DNA of 64,000 nucleotides from Streptomyces coeruleorubidus (lineage in GTDB: Bacteria > Actinomycetota > Actinomycetes > Streptomycetales > Streptomycetaceae): the NCBI RefSeq assembly GCF_028885415.1, contig NZ_CP118527.1, positions 2,604,001 to 2,668,000 on the forward strand, in the 5' to 3' direction. The notes under the pieces are model-generated. The model worked only from the letters and a program-made list of their open reading frames with translations, was not told the DNA's origin and did no database searches. The translations under genes were made by a program, and so were the position numbers. This document shows, piece after piece, positions 1-9,687 of this stretch. The stretch's first letter is position 1; every line of letters starts with the position of its first letter.

Positions 1-128
1 CCGCGCTGGTCGGCATGGTCCTGGTGGCCGCGCTGGACTGGAAGTCCTTCCAGCCGGAGCGCTCCCTGGACGACGTCCACGCGGCCCTGTCCCGGCTGCT
101 CCAGGGACGGGTGAGCGGCTGCCGCTGA
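1..128 (+). CDS. C-terminal end of an unidentified protein, possibly a TetR-family regulator (5' truncated)
   Basis: The window opens inside a frame that ends at the TGA at 126-128. About 41 residues remain. They are a hydrophobic helix (ALVGMVLVAALDW) followed by an amphipathic helix with the pattern LDDVHAALSRLL and a short basic tail. This resembles the last two helices of TetR-type ligand-binding domains, but no DNA-binding part is visible, so the family is inference. It would be transcribed toward the oxidoreductase at 591, across 462 bases without a gene. Confidence 0.4.
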   Translation, partial: ALVGMVLVAALDWKSFQPERSLDDVHAALSRLLQGRVSGCR

Positions 129-590
129 AGGCACCCCCGGCGCGGACGTGAAAGCGCCGGTCCGCTGTGGCCGCGTCCCCCGCGGGCCACCACGAACCGG
201 CGCCTTCCTTGCTCCCCCGTTTCCCTGCTCCCCCGTGTGTCCCCCGCAGGACCCCCGTTCGGTCGTCCCCCGGTGCTCCCCCGTGCCTCGCTCCCGCCGA
301 CACCGTCGGCGGAAGGAGCGGATCGTGGGCCCGGCCCAGTTCCGGCGCCCCGTGTCGCCGGTACCGGAGCCGTGCCCCTCTCCGTGCCTCCACTCTCTCG
401 TTCTCGCAGGTCGATCCCCATCCGCGCGCGTACTCAACTCCCTCCCTAGGTACGGGTACTCAGCCCTGCGCACGCGGCCCCAGAACACGCCGTGGCCGGC
501 TGGTCACGATCGCCTCCGCGTCCGTACTCGGAGGCTGTCGGCGGGGGCTGTCGGCGGGGGCTGTCAGTGGGGGCCGATAAAGTCCCTGGC
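129..590. other. Intergenic region with short direct repeats
   Basis: No convincing gene lies here: open frames are present on the plus strand but lack a ribosome site and have arginine/proline-rich shadow composition. Two copies of GTACTCA, at 430-436 and 456-462, lie 26 bases apart. A 13-base unit is repeated three times just before the next gene (separate entry). The sequence GATAAA at 576-581 is followed after nine bases by the ATG at 591, which would suit a -10 element and a leaderless or very short leader. Confidence 0.45.
533..571. repeat. 13-bp tandem repeat, three copies, upstream of the oxidoreductase
   Basis: The unit GGCTGTCGGCGGG starts at 533, 546 and 559. The third copy is slightly diverged (GGCTGTCAGTGGG). 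The array ends about 20 bases before the ATG at 591, so changes in copy number would move upstream promoter or operator sequence relative to the start. Confidence 0.7.
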
Positions 591-2084
591 ATGGCACGGA
601 TTGCGGTGATCGGCGCCGGGATGGGCGCCATGGCGGCGGCGGCCCGGCTGGCCGTCGCGGGCCACCGGGTGGTGGTGTACGAGCGGACGGACACGTACGG
701 CGGAGCGCTGCGCCGCTTCGAGCGCGAGGGGTTCTCCTTCGACACCGGCCCCGGCCTGCTCCCGCTGCCCGCCGTCTACCGTGACCTGTTCGTCAAGACC
801 GGCAAGGAGCCGCTGGAGCGTTGCGTCGACCTGGTCCAGGTCGACCCGTCGTCCGGGCACGTGTTCGCGGACGGCACCCGGGTATCGCTGCCGAACGCCT
901 CGCGCGCGGGCGTCGTGGCGGCTCTGGACGAGGCGCTCGGCTCCGGGACCGGGAAGCGGTGGGGCGACTTCCTGGTGCGGGCCCGCGAGGCCTGGGACCG
1001 GACCCGGCGGCCCCTCCTGGAGGAGCCGCTGTGGCCGAACTGGCAGGTGCTGGCCGAGCGCGAGCCCTACCCGGCGGTGCCCCACAAGCGGCTGCTGCGC
1101 ACCCGCCGGGCCGGCACGCTCGCCGAGGTCGGCGCCTGGGAACTGCGGGACGCCCGGCTCACCGCCCTCCTGGAGAGCCACGCCCTGGCGCACGGCCTGG
1201 ACCCCCGGACCACCCCGGCGAGCGCGGCCGTACTGCCGTACATGGAGCACGCCTTCGGCACCTGGTACGCGCGCGGCGGCCTGCGCGAGCTGGCCCGCGC
1301 GGTGTACGAGCGGTGTGTGGCCCGAAAGGTCGAGTTCCGTTTCGGCGCCGACGTGACCGGGGTGCTGGAGAAGGACGGCCGGGCGTCGGGGGTGGAACTC
1401 GCCGACGGGACGGTCGCGGAGGCGGACTTCGTGGTCGCCGGTGTCGCGCCCGGCACGCTGGGCCGGCTGTCGGCACAGGCCGTGGTGCGCGGTGACGGCG
1501 AGGTGCCGCCGCGGCCCCCGACGGCGAGCCGGCTCACGGTGCTGCTCGCCCTGCGCGGCGCCCGCCCCGAGGGCACGGCACACCGCACGGTGGTGCACGC
1601 GGCGCACCGCGAGGCCGAGTTGGACGCCCTGTTCGGCGAGTCGGCGGGGACCACACACCCGACGGTCACTGTCCTGCGGCCCGACGACTCCGGGCTGGTC
1701 CCGGACCCGGACCACGAGGCGGTCACCCTCACGACGGTGGTGCCCGCGCGGCCCGAGGAGCCCTACGCCGACCTCGCCGAGAACATGATCACCGTCGCCG
1801 AACGCGCCATACCCGATCTGCGCGACCGTCTCCTCTGGCACGAGGTGCGCACCCCGGCCGACATCGCCGAGGCGACCGGCGCTCAGGGCGGTGCGGTGCC
1901 GGTGCCCGCCCTGGCGGCGGACGGCGGGCGGCTGCTGCATCCGTCCAACAGCACGCGCGTGCCCGGTCTGTTCACCGTCGGCGGCTGGGCGCATCCCGGT
2001 GGCGGACTGCCGCACGCCGGCATGTCGGGCGCGCTGGTGGCGGGACTGATCGTGGAGGGACCGGAGTTCCGGGGCTCCCAGTAG
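591..2084 (+). CDS. FAD-dependent oxidoreductase of the phytoene desaturase/amine oxidase family
   Basis: The 497-residue protein opens with a dinucleotide-binding fold, MARIAVIGAGMGAMAAAARL (GxGxxG at about residues 8-13), followed by an acidic residue in YERTDTYGG that should bind the FAD ribose. Next comes the FDTGPGLLPLP segment typical of CrtI-type desaturases. Near the C terminus, VGGWAHPGGGLPHAGMSGALVAG is the usual second FAD-contact motif, so the gene looks complete. The substrate cannot be read from the sequence, and no carotenoid genes are adjacent. The frame is open upstream to 492, but the ATG at 591 is preferred because the Rossmann motif starts at once. A GATAAA box nine bases upstream suggests a leaderless transcript. 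The gene converges on the membrane-protein gene that ends at 2131. Confidence 0.8.
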   Translation: MARIAVIGAGMGAMAAAARLAVAGHRVVVYERTDTYGGALRRFEREGFSFDTGPGLLPLPAVYRDLFVKTGKEPLERCVDLVQVDPSSGHVFADGTRVSLPNASRAGVVAALDEALGSGTGKRWGDFLVRAREAWDRTRRPLLEEPLWPNWQVLAEREPYPAVPHKRLLRTRRAGTLAEVGAWELRDARLTALLESHALAHGLDPRTTPASAAVLPYMEHAFGTWYARGGLRELARAVYERCVARKVEFRFGADVTGVLEKDGRASGVELADGTVAEADFVVAGVAPGTLGRLSAQAVVRGDGEVPPRPPTASRLTVLLALRGARPEGTAHRTVVHAAHREAELDALFGESAGTTHPTVTVLRPDDSGLVPDPDHEAVTLTTVVPARPEEPYADLAENMITVAERAIPDLRDRLLWHEVRTPADIAEATGAQGGAVPVPALAADGGRLLHPSNSTRVPGLFTVGGWAHPGGGLPHAGMSGALVAGLIVEGPEFRGSQ

Positions 2085-2111
2085 GCTCGCCGCCCCGGCG
2101 GCGTTCAGGCT

Positions 2112-2149
2112 TCAGAAACGGTACTGCTCGTCAGAAGCGGTACTGCTCG
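2112..2149 (-). repeat. 19-bp tandem duplication spanning a gene's 3' end
   Basis: Bases 2112-2130 and 2131-2149 are the same 19-mer apart from one base (TCAGAA[A/G]CGGTACTGCTCG on the plus strand). On the minus strand each copy encodes DEQYRF plus TGA. The copy at 2131-2149 is translated in the upstream gene and supplies its stop codon. The other copy follows directly as a remnant of the duplicated gene end. Confidence 0.85.
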
Positions 2150-3087
2150 TCGAAGCCGTTCCCGTGCGTCTGCTGCTGCTCGTTGCCCTGGTACGGGTAC
2201 GACTGCTGCTCCGGCGGCAGCTCCTGGCCGTACTCGTCGGTGTCGCGCTGCTGCGGGACCCACACACCGTCGGGCCGGGTCTCGCCACCGTAGGTGCCGG
2301 CGTACTGGTCCTGGCCGTAGCCCTGCTGGGCGTAGTACTGCTGGTCGCCGTAGGCGGTGTTGGTGTCGTACGCGGCTCCGCCGTAGGTCGGCGTACCGAT
2401 GTACGGGTCGGAGTAGGCGGCGTACTGCTGCTGGTCCGTGGCTTCGTAGCCCTGCTGCTGGGCGTAGCCCGAGTAGTCGTAGGCGTAGGACTGGTCGCTG
2501 CCCTGGGCCGTGGCGGCGTACTGGTCGTGGGGCGGGCCCGAGGGGTACCCGGTGTCGCCGTACACGCCGTAGGAGCCGGTGTCCTCGGGCACGGGCTGCG
2601 GCTCGTAGACGGCGGTGGTCTCGGCGGCCGTCGGGTGGACGGGACGCGACGGGGTGAAGACGTCGTCGCGGTCGTAGTCGTCGTCCTGGCCGTAGGCGGA
2701 GGCATCGGCCTCGCGGCGGTAGTCGGCGCCCTCGTCGCCGTAGCCGCCGTCGGCCGTCTCCAGGCCGGAGACCTCGAGGGTCGGCTCCTGGCGGCCGCGC
2801 TCACCGCGGCGGCGCTTGCTGCCGCCCAGCATCGGCGCGTTCATCGCCCAGCCGGCCGAGAAGCCGCTGCGGAACGACAGGGTGACGTACGTCTGCCCGA
2901 CCGCGAAGGCGGCCGCGCCCAGTCCGATCACGACGACGGACGGGATCAGGACACCGACCACGACACCGAGGAAACCGACGAAGGCCAGCAGCCGCCAGCG
3001 CAGCCGCGCCTTGTACTGCAACAGCACCTCGCCCAGCAGCCACAGCGCGACGATGCCGAACGCGATGTAGAGGACCGCCCAGCCCAT
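2131..3087 (-). CDS. Conserved membrane protein with a long Tyr/Gln-rich tail
   Basis: The 318-residue protein starts at the ATG at 3087, preceded by GGGAGAGG at a suitable distance. Residues 1-75 contain three hydrophobic stretches: MGWAVLYIAFGIVALWLLGE, a LLAFVGFLGVVVGVLIP segment and VVVIGLGAAAFAVG. After a basic KRRRGERGR stop-transfer patch, the remaining two thirds are low complexity and probably cytoplasmic, rich in Y, Q, D and G with recurring QQQY, YGD and QGYGQDQY motifs. That part looks intrinsically disordered. No enzymatic motif is visible. The gene lies directly downstream of metF on the same strand and may be co-transcribed. Function unknown. Confidence 0.8.
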   Translation of the reverse strand: MGWAVLYIAFGIVALWLLGEVLLQYKARLRWRLLAFVGFLGVVVGVLIPSVVVIGLGAAAFAVGQTYVTLSFRSGFSAGWAMNAPMLGGSKRRRGERGRQEPTLEVSGLETADGGYGDEGADYRREADASAYGQDDDYDRDDVFTPSRPVHPTAAETTAVYEPQPVPEDTGSYGVYGDTGYPSGPPHDQYAATAQGSDQSYAYDYSGYAQQQGYEATDQQQYAAYSDPYIGTPTYGGAAYDTNTAYGDQQYYAQQGYGQDQYAGTYGGETRPDGVWVPQQRDTDEYGQELPPEQQSYPYQGNEQQQTHGNGFDEQYRF

Positions 3088-3143
3088 GTACGCCCCTCTC
3101 CCAGTCGCCGTTACGCAGTGTGTCGTATACCGGTGCGAACGGT

Positions 3144-4067
3144 CTAGGCCTGCGGTCGACGGTGCAGGCCCAGGTTCTCGTAGATTTCCAGCGTCGCCGT
3201 GGAGTTGTTGAGCGTGATGAAGTGCAAGCCGGGCACTCCCTCGGCGAGCAGCCGCGCACAGAACTCCGTGGCGAATTCGATACCAATGGAGCGTACAGCG
3301 GCCGGATCGTCTTTTGCTGTGAGGATCCGCTCTTTCAGGGCGGCCGGGAACGCGGCGTTGGTGAGGGACGGGATGCGCTCCAGCGACCGCGCGCTGGCGA
3401 TCGGCATGACCTCGGGGATGATCGGGGTGTCGCAGCCGGCGGCCGAGACCCGGTCGCGCAGCCGGAGGTAGTCCTCCGGGTGGAAGAACATCTGCGTGAT
3501 GGCGTAGTCCGCGCCCGCGCGACACTTGTCGACGAAGTGGCGGACGTCGGTGTCCCAGTCGGTGGAGCGCGGGTGCATCGCCGGGAAGGCGGCGACGCCC
3601 ACGCAGAAGTCGCCGGACGCCTTGATCAGCTCGACGAGCTCGGCGGCGTAGGCGAGACCGCGGGGGTGCGGCACCCACTCGCCCATCGGGTCGCCGGGCG
3701 GGTCGCCGCGCAGGGCGAGCATGTTGCGGATCCCGGCGTCGGCGTACTGGCCGATGATGTTGCGCAGGTCGGCCACCGAGTGGTCGACCGCCGTGAGGTG
3801 CGCGATGGGCGTGAGGGTGGTGTCGGAGGCGATCGCCTCGGTCGCCTTGACCGTGCCCGCGCGGGTGGAACCGCCCGCGCCGTAGGTCACGGAGACGAAG
3901 TCGGGCGCCACGGCCTCGACCCGGCGCAGCGCGTTCCACAGGTTCCGCTCGCCCTTCGGGGTCTTCGGGGCGTAGAACTCGAACGAGTACGTCGTTTTGC
4001 CGGTCGCGAGCATGTCGCGGACCGTGCGTGCGTGGTCCGACCTGATGGATGCGGTGCCGAGGGCCAT
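3144..4067 (-). CDS. metF: 5,10-methylenetetrahydrofolate reductase
   Basis: The protein should reduce 5,10-methylene-THF to 5-methyl-THF with NADH and FAD, supplying methyl groups for methionine synthesis. At 307 residues it has the usual bacterial MetF length. Recognisable family segments are [18 protein letters not shown] (with the active-site Glu of the SFEFFPPK-type motif), [22 protein letters not shown], the FAD-binding [13 protein letters not shown], and [11 protein letters not shown]. It has its own likely promoter at 4113-4143 and lies upstream of the Tyr/Gln-rich membrane protein on the same strand. No riboswitch was found in its 96-base upstream gap to thiE. Confidence 0.95.
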   Translation of the reverse strand: MALGTASIRSDHARTVRDMLATGKTTYSFEFYAPKTPKGERNLWNALRRVEAVAPDFVSVTYGAGGSTRAGTVKATEAIASDTTLTPIAHLTAVDHSVADLRNIIGQYADAGIRNMLALRGDPPGDPMGEWVPHPRGLAYAAELVELIKASGDFCVGVAAFPAMHPRSTDWDTDVRHFVDKCRAGADYAITQMFFHPEDYLRLRDRVSAAGCDTPIIPEVMPIASARSLERIPSLTNAAFPAALKERILTAKDDPAAVRSIGIEFATEFCARLLAEGVPGLHFITLNNSTATLEIYENLGLHRRPQA

Positions 4068-4112
4068 ACCGGCAGGTTAGTCAGGGGCGGTCGGTCGCCC
4101 AACCGGGCGCGG

Positions 4113-4143
4113 ATATTTGACCGATTTGTGTACTTGTTGTCCA
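4113..4143 (-). promoter_or_regulatory. Putative metF promoter
   Basis: On the minus strand TGGACA (4143-4138) is followed after 18-19 bases by CAAATAT (4119-4113), in a markedly AT-rich patch for this genome. The -35 hexamer is one arm of a small inverted repeat (TGTCCA/TGGACA, 4138-4154), so a bound regulator could cover it. The -10 lies about 46 bases upstream of the metF ATG. Confidence 0.45.
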
Positions 4144-4163
4144 CCCTTTGGACACCCGGCGTA

Positions 4164-4826
4164 CTACTTCTCCCGCAGCCTCTTCGCGAACTCGGCCGCC
4201 GCCGCGCCCGGGTCGTCGGCCTCCGTGATCGCCCGTACGACGACGGCGCGCCGGGCTCCCGCCTCCAGGACCTGGTCGAGATTGCCGAGGTCGATGCCGC
4301 CGATGGCGAACCAGGGCCGGGCGGTGCCGAGGGCGGCGGTGTACCGGACGAGTTCCAGGCCGGGGGCGTGGCGGCCGGGCTTGGTGGGGGTGGGCCAGCA
4401 GGGGCCGGTGCAGAAGTAGTCCACGCCGTCCTGGACGGCGGCCGCGGCGGCCTCCGACTCGGCGTGCGTGGAGCGGCCGATCAGGACGTCGTCGCCGAGG
4501 ATCGCGCGGGCCGCGGGGACCGGGAGGTCGCCCTGGCCGAGGTGCAGTACGTCGGAGCCGGCGGCGTGGGCGACGTCCGCGCGGTCGTTGACCGCGAGCA
4601 GCTTGCCGTGCCGGGCGCAGGCGTCGGCGAAGACGGCCAGGTGCTCCAGCTCCTCGGCCGCCTCCATGCCCTTGTCCCGCAGCTGCACGATGTCGACCCC
4701 GCCCGCCAGCACGGCGTCCAGGAACTCCACGAGATCGCCCTGCCGCTTGCGCGCGTCGGTGCAGAGGTAGACCCGGGCGTCGGCGAGCTGGGCGCGGGTT
4801 GTGGCGGTGGCGGTGGTGTCGGCCAT
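4164..4826 (-). CDS. thiE: Thiamine-phosphate synthase
   Basis: ThiE joins HMP-pyrophosphate and thiazole phosphate to thiamine monophosphate. The 220-residue TIM barrel shows the family motifs IVQLRDKGM (pyrophosphate-binding Arg/Asp/Lys), [39 protein letters not shown] and the Pro-rich [15 protein letters not shown] loop, then [13 protein letters not shown]. The start at 4826 follows AGGGGGA. The gene is on the minus strand, apart from the thiO-thiS-thiG operon 2.5 kb away, and has no recognisable TPP riboswitch upstream. Its own upstream region is a degenerate tandem-repeat tract. Confidence 0.93.
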   Translation of the reverse strand: MADTTATATTRAQLADARVYLCTDARKRQGDLVEFLDAVLAGGVDIVQLRDKGMEAAEELEHLAVFADACARHGKLLAVNDRADVAHAAGSDVLHLGQGDLPVPAARAILGDDVLIGRSTHAESEAAAAAVQDGVDYFCTGPCWPTPTKPGRHAPGLELVRYTAALGTARPWFAIGGIDLGNLDQVLEAGARRAVVVRAITEADDPGAAAAEFAKRLREK

Positions 4827-4891
4827 GCGTGTCTGTCCCCCTGGTAGTCGGTGGCGTATGGGTGCGGGGTGCGTCTGCGGCGGTGCGGGAA

Positions 4892-5071
4892 TGCGGGTGC
4901 ACCCGTGGTGTCGTACCGGTGCAGTGCGCCCATGGTGTCCTACCGGGCAGGTGCACCGATGGTGGCGTACGGGCGCGTGGTGCGCGCCTGTGTCGGCGTA
5001 GCGGTGCGGTGCGGTGCGCCCATGGTGGCGCACGGATGCGGGCGCACCCGTGCCGGTGGCGTCAAGGCGCG
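4892..5071. repeat. Degenerate tandem repeat (about 26-32 bp unit, about six copies) upstream of thiE
   Basis: Between thiE and the next gene, the plus strand repeats a unit close to GTGCGGGTGCRCCCATGGTG followed by GCGTACCG. Cores containing TGCRCCNATGGTG or close variants recur near 4900, 4925, 4951, 4980, 5013 and 5041. Copies are diverged and vary from about 26 to 32 bases. Frames through it give repetitive His/Arg-rich peptides with no ribosome site. The rest of the 4827-5351 gap holds nothing I recognise. Confidence 0.65.
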
Positions 5072-5351
5072 GAGCGGGGCGCCGAGGCGCCCGCGTCTGT
5101 GGCGGACGGGCAGGTGCGGCACCCCTTCGCACGGGTATGCCCGCCAGGGCGCCGGAACGCCCCGCTCCGGTGACTCCGGTGCGGGCCCCGCCAGAGGTTT
5201 CGCACGGTCCGCCCCAGGCGGCGCCCACGCCCCGGCCGGGCACAAGCGGACCCGTGGCCGGGACCCCACAAGGCCCCGGCCCGCACACCGGGCGGTTCTT
5301 CAGGCCCGGTCCCGCTCTTACGGCACCGGACGGTTGTCGATCGAGGTCGGG

Positions 5352-5717
5352 TCAGACCGCGAGCGCCTGGGCTCGGCGCTTCACCTCCGTGCCGCGATTC
5401 TCGCTGAGGGCCTGCGCCGGCGTGCCGGGCAGGCTCGGGTCGGGGGTGAAGAGCCACTCCAGCATCTCTTCGACCGTGAAGCCGTCGTCCCGCAGGAGCG
5501 TCAGGGTCCCGGCCAGGCCCTTGACGACCTTGTCCCCGTCGATGAAGGCCGCGGGGACGTGCAGTGCGCGGTTCTCACCACGGCGTACGGCGATGAGCTG
5601 GCCCTCCTTGACCAGCTGCCGCACGCGCGTCACCTCGACGCCGAGCTGTTCGGCGATGTCGGGGAGGGTGAGCCAGGCAGGGACGAGAGCATCGATCTTT
5701 GCGTCAATCTCGGTCAC
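5352..5717 (-). CDS. Rv2175c-family DNA-binding protein
   Basis: This is a small basic protein of about 121 residues. The N-terminal part (LTLPDIAEQLGVEVTRVRQL, then VKEGQLIAVRRGENRALHVP) is a winged helix-turn-helix like mycobacterial Rv2175c, a DNA-binding substrate of a Ser/Thr kinase. The C-terminal part (GTLTLLRDDGFTVEEMLEWL plus TPDPSLPGTPAQAL) is the usual partner domain. The start is taken as the GTG at 5717, just before TEIDAKIDALVPAW. An in-frame GTG slightly upstream is possible. The PASTA kinase at 9688 is in the same neighbourhood, but any kinase-substrate link is inference. Confidence 0.8.
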   Translation of the reverse strand: MTEIDAKIDALVPAWLTLPDIAEQLGVEVTRVRQLVKEGQLIAVRRGENRALHVPAAFIDGDKVVKGLAGTLTLLRDDGFTVEEMLEWLFTPDPSLPGTPAQALSENRGTEVKRRAQALAV

Positions 5718-5794
5718 GGAAACCAGCCTGCCATCCCCCACTGACAGTCGGAAGTCGGGCCCGCCCACCTGGGCGGACACACGCTCCTGTCCGG

Positions 5795-7036
5795 CTACGC
5801 CGTCGCCGCCTTCAACGGCCTGGCCGGGTCCGCCAGCAATACCGGATTCATCGGCGTGCCCGACTCGATCAGGCGGCGCCCCTGCGCCAGGTCCCGGGGG
5901 CGCCCCACCGCCAGCAGCGCGACCAGCCGGTCGCCGCGGAGCCAGCAGACCGTCCAGGCCGGTCCGGCCGGGTCGCCCCGCCACAGGGTGGTGTCGGCCG
6001 CCGCGTGGTGCCCGGCGTACTGCACGAACCGCCCGAACTGCTCGGACCAGAAGTACGGCACGGGGTCGTACACCGCCGGGGTCTCCCCCGAGGCCCGGCC
6101 GACGATGTTCACGGCGACCGTGCGCGGCCCCTGGAGGGCGTTGTCCCAGTGGTGCACCAGCAGGCGCTCGCCGTACCGGCCCGAGGGGAAGGAGGCGCAG
6201 TCGCCGACCGCGTACACGTCGGGCGCCGACGAACGCAGGTGCTGGTCGGCCACGATCTCGCCGTGCGTGCCCAGCTCGATCCCGGAGCCGGACAGCCAGG
6301 CCGTGGCCGGACGGGCGCCGATGCCGACGACGACCGCGTCCGCGGGCAGCCGCGAGCCGTCGTCGAGAACCACCGCGCCGGGTTCCACACGCTCCACGCG
6401 CGCGTGCGTGCGCAGCACGGCGCCCGCGTCGGCGTACCAGCCGGCCATCGGCGCGGCGACCTCGGCGGGCAGCGCCCCGGCGAGCGGCCGTTCGGCGGCT
6501 TCCACGACGGTCACCGCGCAGCCCGCCTCGCGCGCGGCCGTGGCGAACTCCGCGCCGATCCAGCCCGCGCCGACGACCACGATGTCGTGCCGGCGGGCCA
6601 GCACCGGCCGCAGCCGCTCGGCGTCGTCCAGGGTGCGCAGCAGGTGCACGCCCGGCACGCCCTCCGCCCCGGGCAGCCGGATCGGCTCGGCACCGGTCGC
6701 GACGACCAGGACGTCGTACGGCACGGGCCCGTCCTCGGTGTCCAGCTCGTGGTCGCCGGGACGCAGGCCCTGCACCTCGCAGCCGAGCCGCAGCTCGATG
6801 CCGAGGGCCTCGAAGTCGACGTCGAAGGCGGAGCCCTCGGACTTGCCGAGCAGGACGGCCTTGGACAGCGGGGGACGGTCGTACGGCTGGTGGGGCTCGG
6901 CGCCGATCAGGATCACGGTGCCGGTGAAGCCCTGCTCGCGCAGGGCGACCGCGGTCTGCACACCGGCCATGCCCGCACCCGCCACGACCACGCGCCGCGG
7001 CGCGGACGAACCTGGTTCCTGCGTCTGCTCGCTCAC
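5795..7036 (-). CDS. NAD(P)/FAD-dependent ferredoxin/rubredoxin reductase-like protein
   Basis: About 413 residues with two Rossmann folds: VVVAGAGMAGVQTAVALREQ binds FAD, and IVVVGAGWIGAEFATAA binds NAD(P)H. The PYDRPPLSKAVL motif and the C-terminal VYAVGDCASFPSG FAD motif are typical of oxygenase-coupled ferredoxin and rubredoxin reductases. The last 80 residues (VPYFWSEQFGRFVQYAGHH) form the usual reductase C-terminal domain. No partner ferredoxin or P450 is adjacent. The start is placed at the GTG at 7036, because an upstream GTG at 7060 lies inside a palindromic operator-like site at 7053-7069. Confidence 0.88.
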   Translation of the reverse strand: MSEQTQEPGSSAPRRVVVAGAGMAGVQTAVALREQGFTGTVILIGAEPHQPYDRPPLSKAVLLGKSEGSAFDVDFEALGIELRLGCEVQGLRPGDHELDTEDGPVPYDVLVVATGAEPIRLPGAEGVPGVHLLRTLDDAERLRPVLARRHDIVVVGAGWIGAEFATAAREAGCAVTVVEAAERPLAGALPAEVAAPMAGWYADAGAVLRTHARVERVEPGAVVLDDGSRLPADAVVVGIGARPATAWLSGSGIELGTHGEIVADQHLRSSAPDVYAVGDCASFPSGRYGERLLVHHWDNALQGPRTVAVNIVGRASGETPAVYDPVPYFWSEQFGRFVQYAGHHAAADTTLWRGDPAGPAWTVCWLRGDRLVALLAVGRPRDLAQGRRLIESGTPMNPVLLADPARPLKAATA

Positions 7037-7052
7037 CTGATCACCATAGTCA

Positions 7053-7069
7053 ACTGACACTTTGTCAGT
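7053..7069. promoter_or_regulatory. 17-bp perfect palindrome, candidate repressor operator
   Basis: ACTGACA-CTT-TGTCAGT is perfectly dyad symmetric with a three-base centre. It sits about 20 bases before the preferred start of the reductase gene, among promoter-like AT-richer sequence. The TGACA-N3-TGTCA architecture is common in operators of TetR-type repressors. Which regulator binds is unknown. Confidence 0.55.
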
Positions 7070-7153
7070 CAGTGCTCATGCCCAGTGACCTGCTCCACAA
7101 CCCTCGTCCCGCTGCCCGCCTGACGGTTCCAGGAGGCCATGGCGGTGGCTCCC

Positions 7154-7183
7154 TTACTGCGCCGGACGGCATCGGGCTAGGGT
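7154..7183 (+). promoter_or_regulatory. Putative promoter of the thiOSG transcript
   Basis: TTACTG (7154-7159) and TAGGGT (7178-7183) are separated by 18 bases. Transcription from here would start about 10-15 bases before the TPP aptamer at 7203. TAGGGT/TAGGAT is a common -10 form for the major sigma factor of Streptomyces. Confidence 0.45.
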
Positions 7184-7202
7184 GGGTGGCCAACGCAAGG
7201 CA

Positions 7203-7293
7203 CTCGCGGGAGCCCGGACGCACCGGGCTGAGAGGGAGGCTGGCGGCCTCCGACCGTACGAACCTGATCCGGGTCATGCCGGCGAAGGGAGGG
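7203..7293 (+). ncRNA. TPP riboswitch (THI element)
   Basis: The conserved THI-box blocks are all present: CGGGCTGAGAGGGAG at 7225-7239, a GGCTGGCGGCC variable hairpin at about 7238-7248, then GACCGTACGAACCTGATCCG and GGGTCATGCCGGCGAAGGGA ending near 7290. The aptamer ends about 12 bases before the thiO ATG. Its last helix overlaps the GGGAGGGG ribosome site, so TPP binding probably blocks translation initiation of thiO and, by coupling, thiS and thiG. Confidence 0.95.
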
Positions 7294-7304
7294 GCTGGAC
7301 GCCC

Positions 7305-9471
<2,167 letters not shown>

Positions 9472-9475
9472 CCAG

Positions 9476-9571
9476 GCGTTGGTGCTGGGGGGGTGGGTGC
9501 GCAGCCCGGCGTAGCGGGGTGCCGCTTCTTTGGGACGGGCGCCGCCCCAAGCGGCACGACTGCCCGCAGCT
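9476..9571 (+). repeat. Dispersed hairpin repeat A, copy 1 (3' of thiG)
   Basis: A 96-base element starting GCGTTGG and ending CGACTGCCCGCAG is nearly the same as the sequence at 28151-28246. Its core folds with arms GTGCCGCTT (9519-9527) and AAGCGGCAC (9549-9557), perfectly complementary, around an inner GGG-rich/CCC-rich pairing. A second CGACTGCCCGCAG follows at 9580-9592. It sits right behind a gene end, so it could serve as a terminator as well as being a mobile or amplified repeat. Confidence 0.75.
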
Positions 9572-9687
9572 GAGTCGGTACGACTGCCCGCAGGCTGAAT
9601 GGGACGCACGTCACAGGTCCGCTTCAGTCCTGGCCCGAATGCGGACGGGGCGACGGGGTGTCAGTCATGGCTCGTACACTCGCCTGC

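Noticed and set aside
564..2015. Minus-strand frame opposite the FAD oxidoreductase
   Set aside because: Only the plus-strand frame has the Rossmann and C-terminal FAD motifs.
4892..5071. CRISPR array
   Set aside because: Units are diverged, lack unique spacers of constant length, and no cas genes are near. The same applies to 47886-48219.
4827..5351. TPP riboswitch for thiE
   Set aside because: No CTGAGA block or CCTGATC block was found on the minus strand; the space is filled by degenerate repeats.
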